The notes under the pieces: model-generated
Database searches by the model: none
The model's input: the letters and a program-made list of their open reading frames with translations, nothing else
What the model was told of the DNA's origin: nothing
Shown: positions 18,565-29,153 of the stretch, piece after piece
Numbering within the stretch: the first letter of the stretch is position 1
Layout: each line of letters starts with the position of its first letter
Translations under genes and position numbers: made by a program
Assembly (NCBI GenBank): GCA_030560485.1
Contig: JAKTTS010000132.1
Span: 1-32,057 of the forward strand
DNA: 32,057 bases
Reading direction: 5' to 3'
From: Ascoidea tarda (nom. inval.)
Lineage: Eukaryota > Ascomycota > Saccharomycetes > Ascoideales > Ascoideaceae

Positions 18565-18994
18565 TGTTCACTGCAATACAAACAACCCAATGTCTTCTGT
18601 CCAAACGAGATGGCCTATCACTCACAGATAATCGTGCAAATCATTGCTGTTGAGTCTCCTCACCATCGCCAGACTTTTCGCTTTACGTATCCACAATCAG
18701 CTCCGTAGTTAAGCACGGGCAGCGCGGAGCAGCCCAAAACAGCACGTCCGACAGGGCCCGGACACGTTTGGCATCAGGTGACCCTTGTCCGGTTAGCTCA
18801 AAGTGTCCGGTGAGTCAGAGCGTCCGGTTAATTCGATTTTTCACTCGCAGCATAAAAATTTTAATTTATCAATGATAATAACAAATAATAACAACGATAA
18901 CCAACGATAGCCAACAATAAACAACCTGATTCACTGCTTATCTGTTAATTGTCTGCTATCTGTGTTTTCTATTCTTTGTCCTACTTAATTGGAT
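18565..18994. promoter_or_regulatory. Divergent SCJ1/FRS1 promoter with GTCCGG cluster
   Basis: This 430-bp spacer lies between two divergent starts. The core at about 18690-18835 is GC-rich. GTCCGG occurs at 18787, 18805 and 18822, with CCGGAC inverted at 18758 and a variant GTCCGAC at 18746. A TGAGTCA overlaps the end of the second copy. The flank towards FRS1 is AT-rich, with degenerate AACGATAACCAACGATAGCC repeats at about 18893-18925. Confidence 0.7.
18811..18817. promoter_or_regulatory. Gcn4/AP-1-type site in the FRS1/SCJ1 promoter
   Basis: TGAGTCA is a perfect match to the bZIP Gcn4 consensus TGASTCA. It is 178 bp upstream of the FRS1 ATG. Gcn4 activates many aminoacyl-tRNA synthetase genes in yeast, so a role in FRS1 control is plausible. 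This is inferred from the motif only. Confidence 0.6.
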
Positions 18995-20788
18995 ATGCCT
19001 ACTGTTGCTGTTGATAAAGCCGACCTCTTTGAACTGTTGGGCAGGGAGTTCACCACCCAGGAGTTTGACAACTTGTTTTTTGAATTTGGGATTGAGTTGG
19101 ACGAAGATACAACCAATGATTGTTTGCCAGGCGAAAAACCTCAATTGAAGATTGATATTCCTGCTAACAGATACGATTTGTTGTGTATTGAGGGAATCGC
19201 TCAATCCTTAAACGAGTTTTTACTTCAAAAGTCCACTCCAACCTACTCTTATTTATTGGATAAACCTAATTTCACTCTCACAATTGATGAATCAACTCAA
19301 TCAATTCGTCCATATGCTGCTGCTGCAATTTTAAGAAACATCAAGTTTACCCAAAAGATTTATGATTCCTTCATCTCTCTACAAGACAAATTACACTCAA
19401 ATTTGTGTAGAAATAGAACTTTAGTAGCAATTGGTACTCATGATCTTGATAAACTATTACCAAATTTTCACTACAGGGCTTCCAAACCAATTGATATCAA
19501 TTTCGTACCTTTGAACAAATCGCAAGTTGTCAATGGTAAAAACTTCATTGAATTTTATCAAAAGGATAAAAATTTAAGCAAATTCTTACACATTATTGAA
19601 AATTCAGATAAATTTCCTCTCATATTGGATTCCAGGGATAATATAGCCTCATTACCACCAATTATTAACTCGAATTTATCAAAAATCACTTTAGACACCA
19701 AAAATGTCTTTATTGACTTAACTGGTACAGATAAAACCAAAATCGAAATCGTCTTAAATCAATTGATTGCAATGTTCTCGAGGTATTCTGAATCTAACCC
19801 ATTTCAAGTTGAACAAATTCAAATAATCTCAAAACATAATAACCAATCAAGAATCACCCCAGATCTATCAACAAGAGAAATGCCTTGTGAAATTGACTAT
19901 GTGAATCGTTGCCTTGGTTTGAATTTAAAATCTGATCAAATTTGCCAATTACTAATTAAAATGTCTTTATCTGCCGAACAGTCTTCCTCTGACCCAAACA
20001 TTATCAATGTTAAAATCCCAATCACAAGACCTGATATCTTACATCAATGTGATATTATGGAAGATGTTGGTATTGCTTATGGTTACAATAATTTAATCAA
20101 AAGCAGAAAAGCTGATGCAGAATTGAATTCAGTTGCAATCACTGGAAGTTTGTTACCAATATCAAAAGTAACTGATATTATTAGAATTGCAAATTCTCAA
20201 TCTTCATGGTCAGAAGTTATGCCATTGACTTTATGTTCTCATGATGAAAATTTCAAATTTTTAAACAGAGTCGATAATAACGATTTGGCTGTCAAATTAG
20301 CAAATCCAAAAACATTTGAGTATCAAGTTGTAAGAACATCGTTATTGCCCGGTTTATTGAAGACAACAAGAGAAAACCAAAAACACTCTTTACCCATTAA
20401 AATTTTTGAAGTTGGGGATATCGTATTAAAAAATGATAAACTAGAAAGAAGAGCTTTTAACCAAAGAAACTGGTGTGCCATCTATGCCGGCAAAAACTCT
20501 GGTTTTGAAATTATCCAAGGTTTATTAGATAAAATCATGGAAACTATGAGATCTCCCTGGATTGAAAACCCTGATAAAGACACTACTTCCAGAGGTTACT
20601 GGATTGAAGGCAATGACGATGATAAAGTTTTTTTCCCAGGAAGAGGTGCTAAAGTCTTTTGGAGAGATGATAAATCCGAAGCTAAATGTATTGGTGAAAT
20701 CGGTGTTATCCATCCTAATGTTTCCAAAAATTTTAACCTTCCATTTGCTGTCTCATCTGTTGAATTAAATATTGAAGTTTTCCTATAA
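18995..20788 (+). CDS. FRS1: Cytosolic phenylalanyl-tRNA synthetase, beta subunit
   Basis: The beta subunit of the cytosolic alpha2-beta2 PheRS, which attaches Phe to tRNA-Phe with Frs2. The ATG at 18995 gives 597 residues (595 in S. cerevisiae). The N-terminus [20 protein letters not shown] is typical. [20 protein letters not shown] is the B1-domain signature. The B3/B4 region (about 100-270) holds the editing fold. B5 contains [20 protein letters not shown] and the catalytic-like B6/B7 core contains [17 protein letters not shown] and [17 protein letters not shown] and [10 protein letters not shown] close the protein. A CTG codon in FELLG sits where relatives have Leu, one small sign that CTG is read as Leu here. 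The alpha subunit gene is not in the window. Confidence 0.97.
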   Translation: MPTVAVDKADLFELLGREFTTQEFDNLFFEFGIELDEDTTNDCLPGEKPQLKIDIPANRYDLLCIEGIAQSLNEFLLQKSTPTYSYLLDKPNFTLTIDESTQSIRPYAAAAILRNIKFTQKIYDSFISLQDKLHSNLCRNRTLVAIGTHDLDKLLPNFHYRASKPIDINFVPLNKSQVVNGKNFIEFYQKDKNLSKFLHIIENSDKFPLILDSRDNIASLPPIINSNLSKITLDTKNVFIDLTGTDKTKIEIVLNQLIAMFSRYSESNPFQVEQIQIISKHNNQSRITPDLSTREMPCEIDYVNRCLGLNLKSDQICQLLIKMSLSAEQSSSDPNIINVKIPITRPDILHQCDIMEDVGIAYGYNNLIKSRKADAELNSVAITGSLLPISKVTDIIRIANSQSSWSEVMPLTLCSHDENFKFLNRVDNNDLAVKLANPKTFEYQVVRTSLLPGLLKTTRENQKHSLPIKIFEVGDIVLKNDKLERRAFNQRNWCAIYAGKNSGFEIIQGLLDKIMETMRSPWIENPDKDTTSRGYWIEGNDDDKVFFPGRGAKVFWRDDKSEAKCIGEIGVIHPNVSKNFNLPFAVSSVELNIEVFL

Positions 20789-21331
20789 ATTAGTAGAAAA
20801 TGAAAAAAAAATATAATAGAGATTCTCCTATTTTGTCCCATTTTTTAGTTATTTGTTACTCAACATTTAATGTATTTAATGATTTATTAATTTATTATCT
20901 TCATTTTTTTTTGTTACAAACCCTTTTTAATTCTTTAAACTAATTTTTTTTAATAAATAGATTTTAAATATTCATTATTTAAATATAATATGCAAATATT
21001 TTTATTATAATATACTTAATTAGATAGAAATCGATACAATAATAAATAAATAAATAAATAGATCAGTTGGAAAATTAAAATATAAATCTTAGACAACATT
21101 AACAGCTGAAAAATTAAAAAGACATTGATAGTTATATCCTAAAAATAAAAAAATCAATAAAAGTTTATAAGTGATTCACAAAGAGTAAATAAAAAAAGAA
21201 AAAAAGTTAGAAAACAGTAAAAATGATCAATAAACTGCGAAAGGTAATAATGAACACTCAAATAGGAGTTAAATTTTAAAACTGACTATTAGACTTCCTA
21301 TTTCCAACTTGCTATCTAATTTTAATTTAAA
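20789..21331. other. Convergent FRS1/ATG18 3' region
   Basis: This 543-bp AT-rich spacer lies between convergent stops. It contains short AAATA/TAAAT repeats (about 21040-21062) and A-runs. No gene or regulatory element is recognised. Confidence 0.55.
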
Positions 21332-23689
21332 TTATTTTCTTTCAGTATTGCCTGCACTAATCAAGCTATATTGGTTCAATAGTATACAATCTCCACCTCT
21401 TTTAGGATCCAATCCATAATTGTAAAATATGCCTTCACTCGTAATGACCATAACATGTAATAAATCGACTATTTTGGATTCGCTTGAATTTAAAGCTAAA
21501 CTTGAATCATTAGAAGGATTTTTGCTGTTAGCGCTATTGATTGTATTATTTAAATTTGGGGCATTGCCATTTGCTTGACCATTAGCTGGGTTAATTAAAA
21601 AGTTGCTTAGTATGATATTTTTTGAGATTTCTTTGCCAATCGCTACGACACTTTTAGTGCCATTTGAAGCAGGTAATTTCAATGAAGCAAAATGTCTGGT
21701 TGGCTTTAGGACTGATTTTACTCTTCTTGGTAAATATATACCCATTTTCTCAGCAGCTTTTCGACCTAAAGATTGAGAAGATTGACGGATTATTCTACCA
21801 ACAGTTCTTCTTGATGAGTCGATTATTGGTTTTGTAGATTTAAGGATCTGGGTATTATTTGAGGGGTTGATATTGGCCATTGCTGTTTGATTTAAAGAGT
21901 CCAAATCGTTTGGGCTTTCAATAACGTCGATTGAACCCAAGGAGCCATAGGAGGATACAGATGAACGTCTTGGCAGATCAAGGTTATTTTGATTATTGTT
22001 GTCATTATTTTCGTTATCGTTATCGTTAATATCGTTAGCAGTGATGTTTTTAGATTTTATATTAGAATCTCCATTTGTATAGAGATAATCATCAGTATTA
22101 TCGTGGATATTATTGGTTATATTTGTGTCATTAGATTCGTTGTCATTACCAGTGTGAGTGTGAGAGTGAGAGTTGTTTTGTTTTGAATATGAAGAATTTA
22201 TTGAATTTGAGGTGCTATTTGATTTGATTGAATTAGTTGAGTTGATTGATACATTATTTGATAGGTTTGCAGGAGAAGAGTAATCATTTGATAGATATTT
22301 TGTATTATTTAGTTCTTCTTGGCCTAGTCTGAAAATATGGACCGTCTCTGTTGCGGAACTTGCGGTTAAAAATTTATTATCATTACTGAAGCTCAAAGAA
22401 TAAATGGTAGTGCCATAAGTGCCTCTTCTGAATTGGTATAGTTTTTCACCAGTCTCAATTGAAAAGACACGAACAATGGTGCCTTTATCGGAAGCAGTGG
22501 CTAGTAACAAACCATCAGATGATAAGGTTATTGTTGCTAGAGAAGCCTTGTGAGCTTCAATGACACAGATTGGTTGTAGGGTCTTTGTGTCGAATATTGT
22601 TACATCGCCAGTCCTTGTGTTTGAATCTTTCAAGTCTTTTTGGTTTGAGTTATTTGAGTCATTATTGTTATTGTTGATGCTGCTATTTAGGTTATTGTTT
22701 AGATTGTGGTTTAGTAGGATGGAGTTTGATAGATTGTTGTGATTATTTTGATTATTCATGATGTTGTTTGATCCTAGTGGATTGGTTGAAGATAAGGTTC
22801 TTGGGGGAGATGGATAGGCTAGATAGTTATTTTGAATTGAAGGACTCAAAGCTATGATACCATTTGGGTTTGATGGGATATCTATGATATGCAATAGTTT
22901 CATGTTTGTTATATTGTAGACGTAAATTTGGTCTTCCAAGAGAACGATTAGTCTTAGTTTGTTTAGTTTTACAGATAGGATTGTTGTTGGAAAGGTTAGT
23001 TCACAAATGATTAGATTTTTTTTAGTGTTGATTAGTTTCAAGCGACGTGGGGACATGTTTGGTTGGTCGCCTAAACCGACGATGGCTAGTAGAGAAGAAG
23101 AGAATAGCATTTCGATTATACCAATTGCACCGATTTTTTTTGTGTAGCATTTACCAAATGGCGAGCAGCTAAAGATTTTGTAGCCAGATTTGGTACCAAT
23201 TGAGCAACAAGAGCCATCTTGATTAAAACTGATGAAATTGATGAAACCAATTGAATCATTAATTTGATTAGGGCTGTTGTTGTTGTTATCATTAGAATTT
23301 TCGTTATTATTATTAGAGTTTTCGTTAAAATTAGCATTAATGCTTGTGTTAGTTTTTGCATTATTTGGATCAGATAAGTTGATGTTTGTGTTGGGGTCGT
23401 TATTGGAGTTGGTATTATTATTGGGAGAATCATCAGAAGAAAGGGTTGTTTTTGTATTGATGGTAAGATTGTTGGTATTGTCATCGGTATCGAAGTTGTC
23501 GCTGGGAGCATTATCTACAGATGTGGCAGTGGCGTTATCTGCAGCAGCTGAATTGATTGAGTTTAGATTTCTGGCATATTTCAATTTGTAGTTTTGTTTT
23601 GGATTCGAGTTTGAAGCTGGATTTGACGCTGTTGGTGTTAAAGAGTTACTCGAGGCAGCAGAAGAAGCAGACAACGTAGAGGGAGGCAT
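21332..23689 (-). CDS. ATG18: Atg18-like PROPPIN with expanded low-complexity loops
   Basis: A WD-repeat (PROPPIN) protein that binds PI3P and PI(3,5)P2, acting in autophagosome formation and vacuole size control. The ATG at 23689 gives 785 residues against 500 in S. cerevisiae. The first 145 residues are a Ser/Asn/Thr-rich extension. The propeller starts at INFISFNQDGSCCSIGT. It holds VEMLFS-like IEMLFSSSLLAIVGLGD, SPRRLKLINTKK, LTFPTTILSVKLNKLRL and AYPSPPR. After an Asn-rich insert (about 298-365) come VTIFDTKTLQP, EAHKASLATITLSSDG and TASDKGTIVRVF, then the lipid-binding FRRG at 420-423. A second insert (about 458-622) replaces the short 6CD-loop part. TVGRIIRQSSQSLGRKAAEK, RHFASLKLP and LDPKRGGDCILLNQYSLI complete the fold. 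Sequence order matches Atg18 rather than Atg21 or Hsv2. Confidence 0.92.
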   Translation of the reverse strand: MPPSTLSASSAASSNSLTPTASNPASNSNPKQNYKLKYARNLNSINSAAADNATATSVDNAPSDNFDTDDNTNNLTINTKTTLSSDDSPNNNTNSNNDPNTNINLSDPNNAKTNTSINANFNENSNNNNENSNDNNNNSPNQINDSIGFINFISFNQDGSCCSIGTKSGYKIFSCSPFGKCYTKKIGAIGIIEMLFSSSLLAIVGLGDQPNMSPRRLKLINTKKNLIICELTFPTTILSVKLNKLRLIVLLEDQIYVYNITNMKLLHIIDIPSNPNGIIALSPSIQNNYLAYPSPPRTLSSTNPLGSNNIMNNQNNHNNLSNSILLNHNLNNNLNSSINNNNNDSNNSNQKDLKDSNTRTGDVTIFDTKTLQPICVIEAHKASLATITLSSDGLLLATASDKGTIVRVFSIETGEKLYQFRRGTYGTTIYSLSFSNDNKFLTASSATETVHIFRLGQEELNNTKYLSNDYSSPANLSNNVSINSTNSIKSNSTSNSINSSYSKQNNSHSHTHTGNDNESNDTNITNNIHDNTDDYLYTNGDSNIKSKNITANDINDNDNENNDNNNQNNLDLPRRSSVSSYGSLGSIDVIESPNDLDSLNQTAMANINPSNNTQILKSTKPIIDSSRRTVGRIIRQSSQSLGRKAAEKMGIYLPRRVKSVLKPTRHFASLKLPASNGTKSVVAIGKEISKNIILSNFLINPANGQANGNAPNLNNTINSANSKNPSNDSSLALNSSESKIVDLLHVMVITSEGIFYNYGLDPKRGGDCILLNQYSLISAGNTERK

Positions 23690-24330
23690 CTCTGGAGACA
23701 AAGAAGGGATAGAAACAGAACAGTAAAATCAGTGTAGATAGGGGTGGTCGTAGGACACAGTCTATTGATTGCAAGAACAGACTTGACAATATCAGTATCA
23801 GTATCAACAACCTTAACGATATCAGCAGCTCCAGGTCTTTAGCGATTAAAGCCAACTCCCAAACTGTTTCCAGCTGAGTTTTGTTCGGACGGAAAACCGA
23901 GTCACTCCGCGCAGATCCGTTCTCACCGTGCTCTCTCGCACGTGGTTGTGCAGTAATCCGTGCGCACGCCTGGAACGGAGGCCGGATATATCTGCGGTTT
24001 CCAGCTGGGGCATATTTTTGTACCTGCATCGATGACCCGTTCGTTTAGTCTCCAGCTGTGGGTCCTGAGGGCAAAAACCACTCGGCCAAAAGCAGTTATA
24101 ATTCCACGTCAAGCGAGGCTTCCTCTACAAGCCAATTGAAAAATGAACAGACTCATGATTGCAAACATTTTCACGCCAATTAGCCCCAACCAAATTTGTT
24201 TGAGCATTCGACTTTGAGTAGAGAGAAAGGCGCATTCAGCGAAATGCAGCTTTTGCACAGGGTAACCATGTAACTTCCGACTAAAACAACCAATAATCTA
24301 GAAGACGAGAAAGGCCAATCACGCAACAAG
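23690..24330. promoter_or_regulatory. ATG18 upstream region with CCAGCTG, CACGTG and CCAAT motifs
   Basis: This region lies directly upstream of ATG18. It is GC-rich at about 23870-24120. CCAGCTG occurs three times in the same orientation (ending at 23876, 24007, 24058); the first two share GTTTCCAGCTG. A CACGTG lies at 23939-23944. CCAAT occurs four times on the plus strand at 24132, 24176, 24290 and 24315. Overlapping minus-strand open frames of about 90-130 codons show no domain and are treated as chance. Confidence 0.6.
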
Positions 24331-26494
24331 CAAATGCCGAATGCCACAGTTCTGGTTCTGTCAGATGCGCCAGGTCAGTTACGTAGGTAATGGCCAAGCA
24401 GACACTTTTCAAAAACCTTGTATTGAGCTTGTTTGCACTGTTTAAGTTCGTACTTTTGAAATGCGTCTGGATTAGGACGCTGAGAAGAGCTAGAGCTTCT
24501 GGAAGACCAAGGTTTTGCTCTGCAGGAGTGGTGCCCTTTGATCTGTCAAAATAAGCTTAAAAGTCACCCCCACGCCACGTCCCAGCACGTAGGATCTCAG
24601 GACCGCTTTTGGGGCTGGAGAAGAGATGGAATTAATAAAACACCTTCATTAGTACCCAGACCTGAACCAGAATATCTGGATCACAATCAGAAGTAGAACG
24701 ATAAGCAGAAGAAGAAAGACTTAGAGCCAGACAGTCCCGTCACCTCCTCTGGTAATACACAACTGCTTTGCACCTAACATCATGGACGTAGGAGTACCCT
24801 TCCCATCTTCGCTCTTTTAGATTTATTATATTCACTTAGGTTGACCCACATTCTTGTCCTGGTGAGAATTACTGATCCTTAGCGAGAGTCCTTTAATATT
24901 GAGCCTCCTCATTTTGATTAGTCTTGTTTTTTATCACCACCAAGCTGTCCTAATCAAAAAAACTAAAGTCGCCCTCGATTATGTAGATCAATAGAAATGA
25001 TCAACCAGAAAATAAAATGCTGGGAAACCACTTCCATTTGTTAATCACAGTTCCCTTATTTCATATGCTTTAAACTTTATGGAAATATCGATCAAGTGGA
25101 TTATCTTTTCACAAATCATACAACTCTGATAATGTTTCGAATATTACCGTTATTCCAGCCTTATCCCACCTATTTCAGATTTAAGCTATTTCAAATTTAC
25201 GCTATTTCACTACTTTCAACTCATTCACCTCAATATTTCAACAGAATTTCCCTATTTTTTAATCTTCTGTGTCATGTAACTGTTGGAGACCTGACTTTAG
25301 TTTTAATCGAAAAAATCTGCAACCAGTTTGTCTTGCTTCCAGTACTCTAATTCTTCGCAATTATATTATCTTTATATTGTTATTTGCCATTTACTGTTTT
25401 CTGATCAGGACTTCCAAAAACCTAAATCATTTATAGTTCCTATTACGTGAAATTAATCCTTTCACCAATGGTCTTTTTTCTTTCTTTACTTTTCATTTTC
25501 ACTTGATTTTGTTTCTGATTCACAAACTGATTTATTTATCCAACTTGAAGTCTCTCTTTCAATTTCTTTTTTTGCTAAGGATTTATTCTAAACTTAACCA
25601 TTTATTTGTCCCAAGAGAAAAAATTTCGTTTTCACTTACATTTAGCTGAATTTTCATCAACTTTTAACAAAGTATTCAATTTCCTCTTCTTACGTTTGCA
25701 TTTTTTTTACTTTTTCGTCACAAATTAAAAAAAACAAATCAATTCAGCAATTCAATTTTTTCTAATAAATGTTACTAATTTTCCTTTTTTTTTCTGAAAT
25801 TCTAAAATTCCAAAATTTTGCTTTTGCTTTTGATTTTACTTTTACTTTTACTTTATTCTACTTTAATTTACTTAATTTTATATAAAAATATTAATTAACG
25901 GATAATTCCCAATTGTGGTTCATAATTACATTTTTTAAATCATTTTCTTTCATTTCAAGTCATATACCTTACCATTTTATTACGTTATAACTCGATTTAT
26001 ACTTTAAATTATAAACTCTCACTTTTATTTATAATTATTTTATCTTTTTATATTAATTGAATTTAACCTTTACTCTTTGGAATTTATTTTGCTCTTGCTT
26101 TCTTGCTTTTCTTTTTCATAGTTTAAATTATAATATAATCTGCAAAATATAAAAAAAAAAGTGCAAAAAACAAAAGTCTATAGATTGTTTTGATTAAATT
26201 TTTTTGATTAAATTTTGTTGATCAGTATCCTCTATTTTTGTTTCCTTGAAATCTTATAATGTTTTGTAAAATATAAAAGACCCAAATTTCTCGCCCTGTT
26301 CTCGCTTGTCCAATCTATTTTTTTTTCTTCTGCTTTATTTTATTGTGCAATTTCCAATTAATCATCACCATATTCACATTAATTCAAAACAAACACTCGG
26401 ATTGAGACTACAATCAAAATTGGTGAACCAAAACTGATTTTCCACTAAAAATATTAGCTCTGCCATAATTCTCATTAACTTATTTTAGTTTAAT
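24331..26494. other. Long gene-poor stretch upstream of the transporter
   Basis: About 2.2 kb without a recognised gene. The part up to about 24870 is moderately GC-rich; a 70-codon open frame (24484-24696, plus strand) lacks an ATG and resembles nothing I know. The rest is strongly T/C-rich on the plus strand (25100-26120) and then mixed AT. Near the transporter there is a doubled TTTTGATTAAATT (about 26189-26216) and a TATA box at 26272. Several isolated GATAA or TTATC motifs occur, but no more than AT-richness would give. This is likely a long promoter for the transporter. Confidence 0.5.
26272..26280 (+). promoter_or_regulatory. TATA box of the siderophore-type transporter gene
   Basis: TATAAAAGA is a good TATA element 215 bp upstream of the transporter ATG at 26495, the usual sort of distance in yeast once the leader is counted. 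TATA boxes are typical of regulated, stress- or nutrient-responsive yeast genes. Confidence 0.55.
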
Positions 26495-28375
26495 ATGCCT
26501 GCAGTTCCACCACTAGAAGAGCTCAACCAACCAGTCTTTGGCAAAGACTCGACTTCTGTCTCTTCAAAAAACCATCATGATCTCGAAAACAACTCTTCAT
26601 CCCAAATTGAAAATGCTTTCAAAAAATCAAAATCTTTAACAATCCAAAAATCAGAAATCCTAGCTGCTCAATATAACACAGTCTATCATAAGGCTGTCCT
26701 TTTATTCTCTGCTTTTTTGGTTGGTTATGGTTATGGGTTAGACAGTAACACAAGATATGTCTTTACTGCCTATGCCACTTCCTCCTACTCTGCTCATTCT
26801 CTTTTAGCTACTGTCAATGTTATCCAAGCTGTTATTGCTGCTGCTTCTCAACCTATTTACGCAAGATTAAGTGATGTCTTTGGTAGATTCCAGTTGTTCT
26901 TGGTCTCTATTGTCTTCTATTCTATGGGTACTGTCATCCAGTCTCAAGCTTATGATGTTCAAAGATATGCTGGAGGTACTATCTTGTACTATATTGGTTA
27001 TGTTGGTGTTATCTTAGTTTTGTTACTAATTTTATCTGATTTTTCTTCATTGAGGTGGAGATTGTTTTTCCAATTTATTCCTACTTATCCTTTTATAATC
27101 AACACTTGGATTTCTGGTGATGTTACCTCTGCCATTGGTGGAGAAAACTGGCAAAGGGGTATCGCCTTATGGGCTTACGTCTTTCCATTGGCCTGTATTC
27201 CCTTAATTTGTTGTTTCCTTCACATGTATTATAAAGCTTCCAAAACTGAAGAATGGAAATTGGTTAATCAACAAAAGACTTTATTTCAACACCATGGTTA
27301 TAAAAAAGCATTTGTTTACTTGTTCTGGAAATTGGACTTGATAGGTCTTGTGCTAATGAGTGCTATGTTGGGTTGTCTCTTGGTTCCCTTAACAATTGCT
27401 GAAGGAATTGCAGACAAATGGAACTCATATAAAATCATTATTCCATTCGTGTTTGGTGGTGTTTTTTTTCCTGTTTTTTGTTTTTATGAATTTAGATATG
27501 CCAAATTTCCAATTGCTCCTTTCGAATTAGTTAAGGATCGTGGTATCTGGTCTGCTTTGCTCATTTCTTTCCTTTTGGATTTCATCTTCTACTTGGCTGC
27601 TGATTATCTTTACACTGTCCTTGTTGTTGCAGTCCACGAATCTGTGAAATCTGCCACCAGAATTGTGTTAACTTCTTCTTTTGTTTCTGTTGTTGCTGCT
27701 CCATTCTTCAGTCTTGTTGTTGTCAAAGTCAAGAAATTAAAGGGCTTCATCATCACCGGTTGTTGTCTTTGGATGTTAGCAATGGGTCTTTTATTGCATT
27801 TCAGAGGTGGTGAAAATGCTCATTCTGGTATCATTGGTGCATTGTGTGTTTGGGGTTTGGGCACTTGTTTCTTTTCCTATCCAATCAATGTGTCAGCTCA
27901 AAGTGTTGTTAGTCATGAAAACATGGCCAATGTAACCTCTTTGATTTATACCACATATAGAATTGGTGCTGCTGTTGGCGCTGCTATCAGTGGTGCTATC
28001 TGGACTTTGAATTTACATGATAGACTAGTTTACCATCTTGCTGACAAGGATTTGGCTGAAGCTGCTTATTCTTCCCCATTTACCTTTATTTTGACTTATA
28101 CCTGGGAGACTGTTGAAAGACAACAGGTCGTTTTAGCTTATCGTGATGTTCAATTGAAGTTAAATTTAGTTGCTTTAATTTTTTGCGTTCCAATGATTTT
28201 TGCTGCTTTTTTCCTTAGAGATCCACCATTAACTGATAGTGTTGCCAATGAAAAAGTTGATGATGAAAAGCAACATGTCGACAGAACTGATGAAGACATT
28301 ATCACTACAAAAGTTCACGAATTTGCTCAAAATCTCAAAAGAAGAACTGTTACTGCTTTCAGTAAAAAAGCTTAA
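26495..28375 (+). CDS. SIT1: Siderophore-iron transporter family protein (ARN/SIT, MFS)
   Basis: A major facilitator of the fungal ARN/SIT family, proton symporters that take up ferric siderophores. It has 626 residues, the family norm (about 615-640), with 12-14 hydrophobic segments from about residue 65 to 575 and cytosolic tails. Family landmarks are YGYGLDSNTRYVFTAYATSS at the first segment, NVIQAVIAAASQPIYARLSD with DVFGR, FFQFIPTYPFIINTWISGDV, IALWAYVFPLACIPL, and VSHENMANVTSLIYTTYRIG. The substrate cannot be told: the group includes Arn1, Arn2, Sit1/Arn3, Enb1 and the glutathione exchangers Gex1/Gex2. Codons are T-ending and CTG-free, unlike KAP95. The gene stands alone, with no siderophore biosynthesis or reductase gene nearby. 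A long T/C-rich upstream region and a TATA box suggest regulated expression. Confidence 0.85.
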   Translation: MPAVPPLEELNQPVFGKDSTSVSSKNHHDLENNSSSQIENAFKKSKSLTIQKSEILAAQYNTVYHKAVLLFSAFLVGYGYGLDSNTRYVFTAYATSSYSAHSLLATVNVIQAVIAAASQPIYARLSDVFGRFQLFLVSIVFYSMGTVIQSQAYDVQRYAGGTILYYIGYVGVILVLLLILSDFSSLRWRLFFQFIPTYPFIINTWISGDVTSAIGGENWQRGIALWAYVFPLACIPLICCFLHMYYKASKTEEWKLVNQQKTLFQHHGYKKAFVYLFWKLDLIGLVLMSAMLGCLLVPLTIAEGIADKWNSYKIIIPFVFGGVFFPVFCFYEFRYAKFPIAPFELVKDRGIWSALLISFLLDFIFYLAADYLYTVLVVAVHESVKSATRIVLTSSFVSVVAAPFFSLVVVKVKKLKGFIITGCCLWMLAMGLLLHFRGGENAHSGIIGALCVWGLGTCFFSYPINVSAQSVVSHENMANVTSLIYTTYRIGAAVGAAISGAIWTLNLHDRLVYHLADKDLAEAAYSSPFTFILTYTWETVERQQVVLAYRDVQLKLNLVALIFCVPMIFAAFFLRDPPLTDSVANEKVDDEKQHVDRTDEDIITTKVHEFAQNLKRRTVTAFSKKA

Positions 28376-29153
28376 ACAAACTTTTGATGGTTGTTTCCAT
28401 TTATTTTTGTTTTTTTTATTTGTTAAATTATCTTATTTATTACAAGGTTATTCTGATTTTTTCCTTTTAATAACCAAATATTTTACTAATTGTTATTTTT
28501 TCACCAATACATATGTGTATCTTAATACTTTCAATAAATTTTCTAATATCTTTGGGTTTTTCTTTATAGAAAAAAAACTGCCAATAAAGGACAAATTGCT
28601 CAAAATAAAATCTAAACCAATTTTTTTGTTTTTGGAGTAGTTTCAATGGTTTATATACCACCAAAGTTCTGCAGGAAGGGCCCATTTAACAATGAAATTC
28701 AATCAGAGTTCATCGGGTTTAAAACCAAAGCGAACCCATTTTATGATGAAAGAAACCCAAAAAAGGCATAAAAAGAATCCGAACCGAAACAAAACTGAAT
28801 AAAGAAATTTTGGGATTAACTTAAATTTTTGAATCGAAATTAGTTTTTTTGTCCGGATATTGATTTTGTTTAAGATAAAGAAGAATGGACAAGTTGTACA
28901 GGTATAATTCGAGTTATAAATGAAACATATATTAACCTACCATATACCGTATATAATTGTAATATAAATTATCCCTTAAAAACTAAAAGAAAGCAACAAC
29001 AAAAACAACAAAAATAAAGAGAGAGAGAGAAATAGAGATTATAATTAAAGTGAAAGATGAATATAAATGTGTGAAATTGAATGACTGGGAACGAAAAAAT
29101 GAGTTTTTAATATTATTAAAGAAGAAGAGAAGGGGAAAGAAAAGATGATGATA
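28376..29153. other. Convergent intergenic region downstream of the transporter
   Basis: This 778-bp spacer lies between convergent stops. It is T-rich at first, has no recognised gene, and ends in a purine-rich stretch with GAGAGAGAGAGA at about 29020-29032. It must hold the 3' ends of both genes. Confidence 0.55.

Noticed and set aside
17437-20788. SCJ1 and FRS1 as a functional gene pair
   Set aside because: Divergent transcription and a shared promoter are seen, but ER folding and tRNA charging have no direct link; joint regulation is possible, a joint pathway is not supported.
24484-24696. 70-codon open frame upstream of the transporter (contains RFWGWRRDG)
   Set aside because: It has no ATG and no recognisable family, and a frame this length is expected by chance in the GC-richer segment.
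25096-25350. 84-codon plus-strand frame in the long transporter upstream region
   Set aside because: No similarity that I recognise, and the composition follows the T-rich strand.
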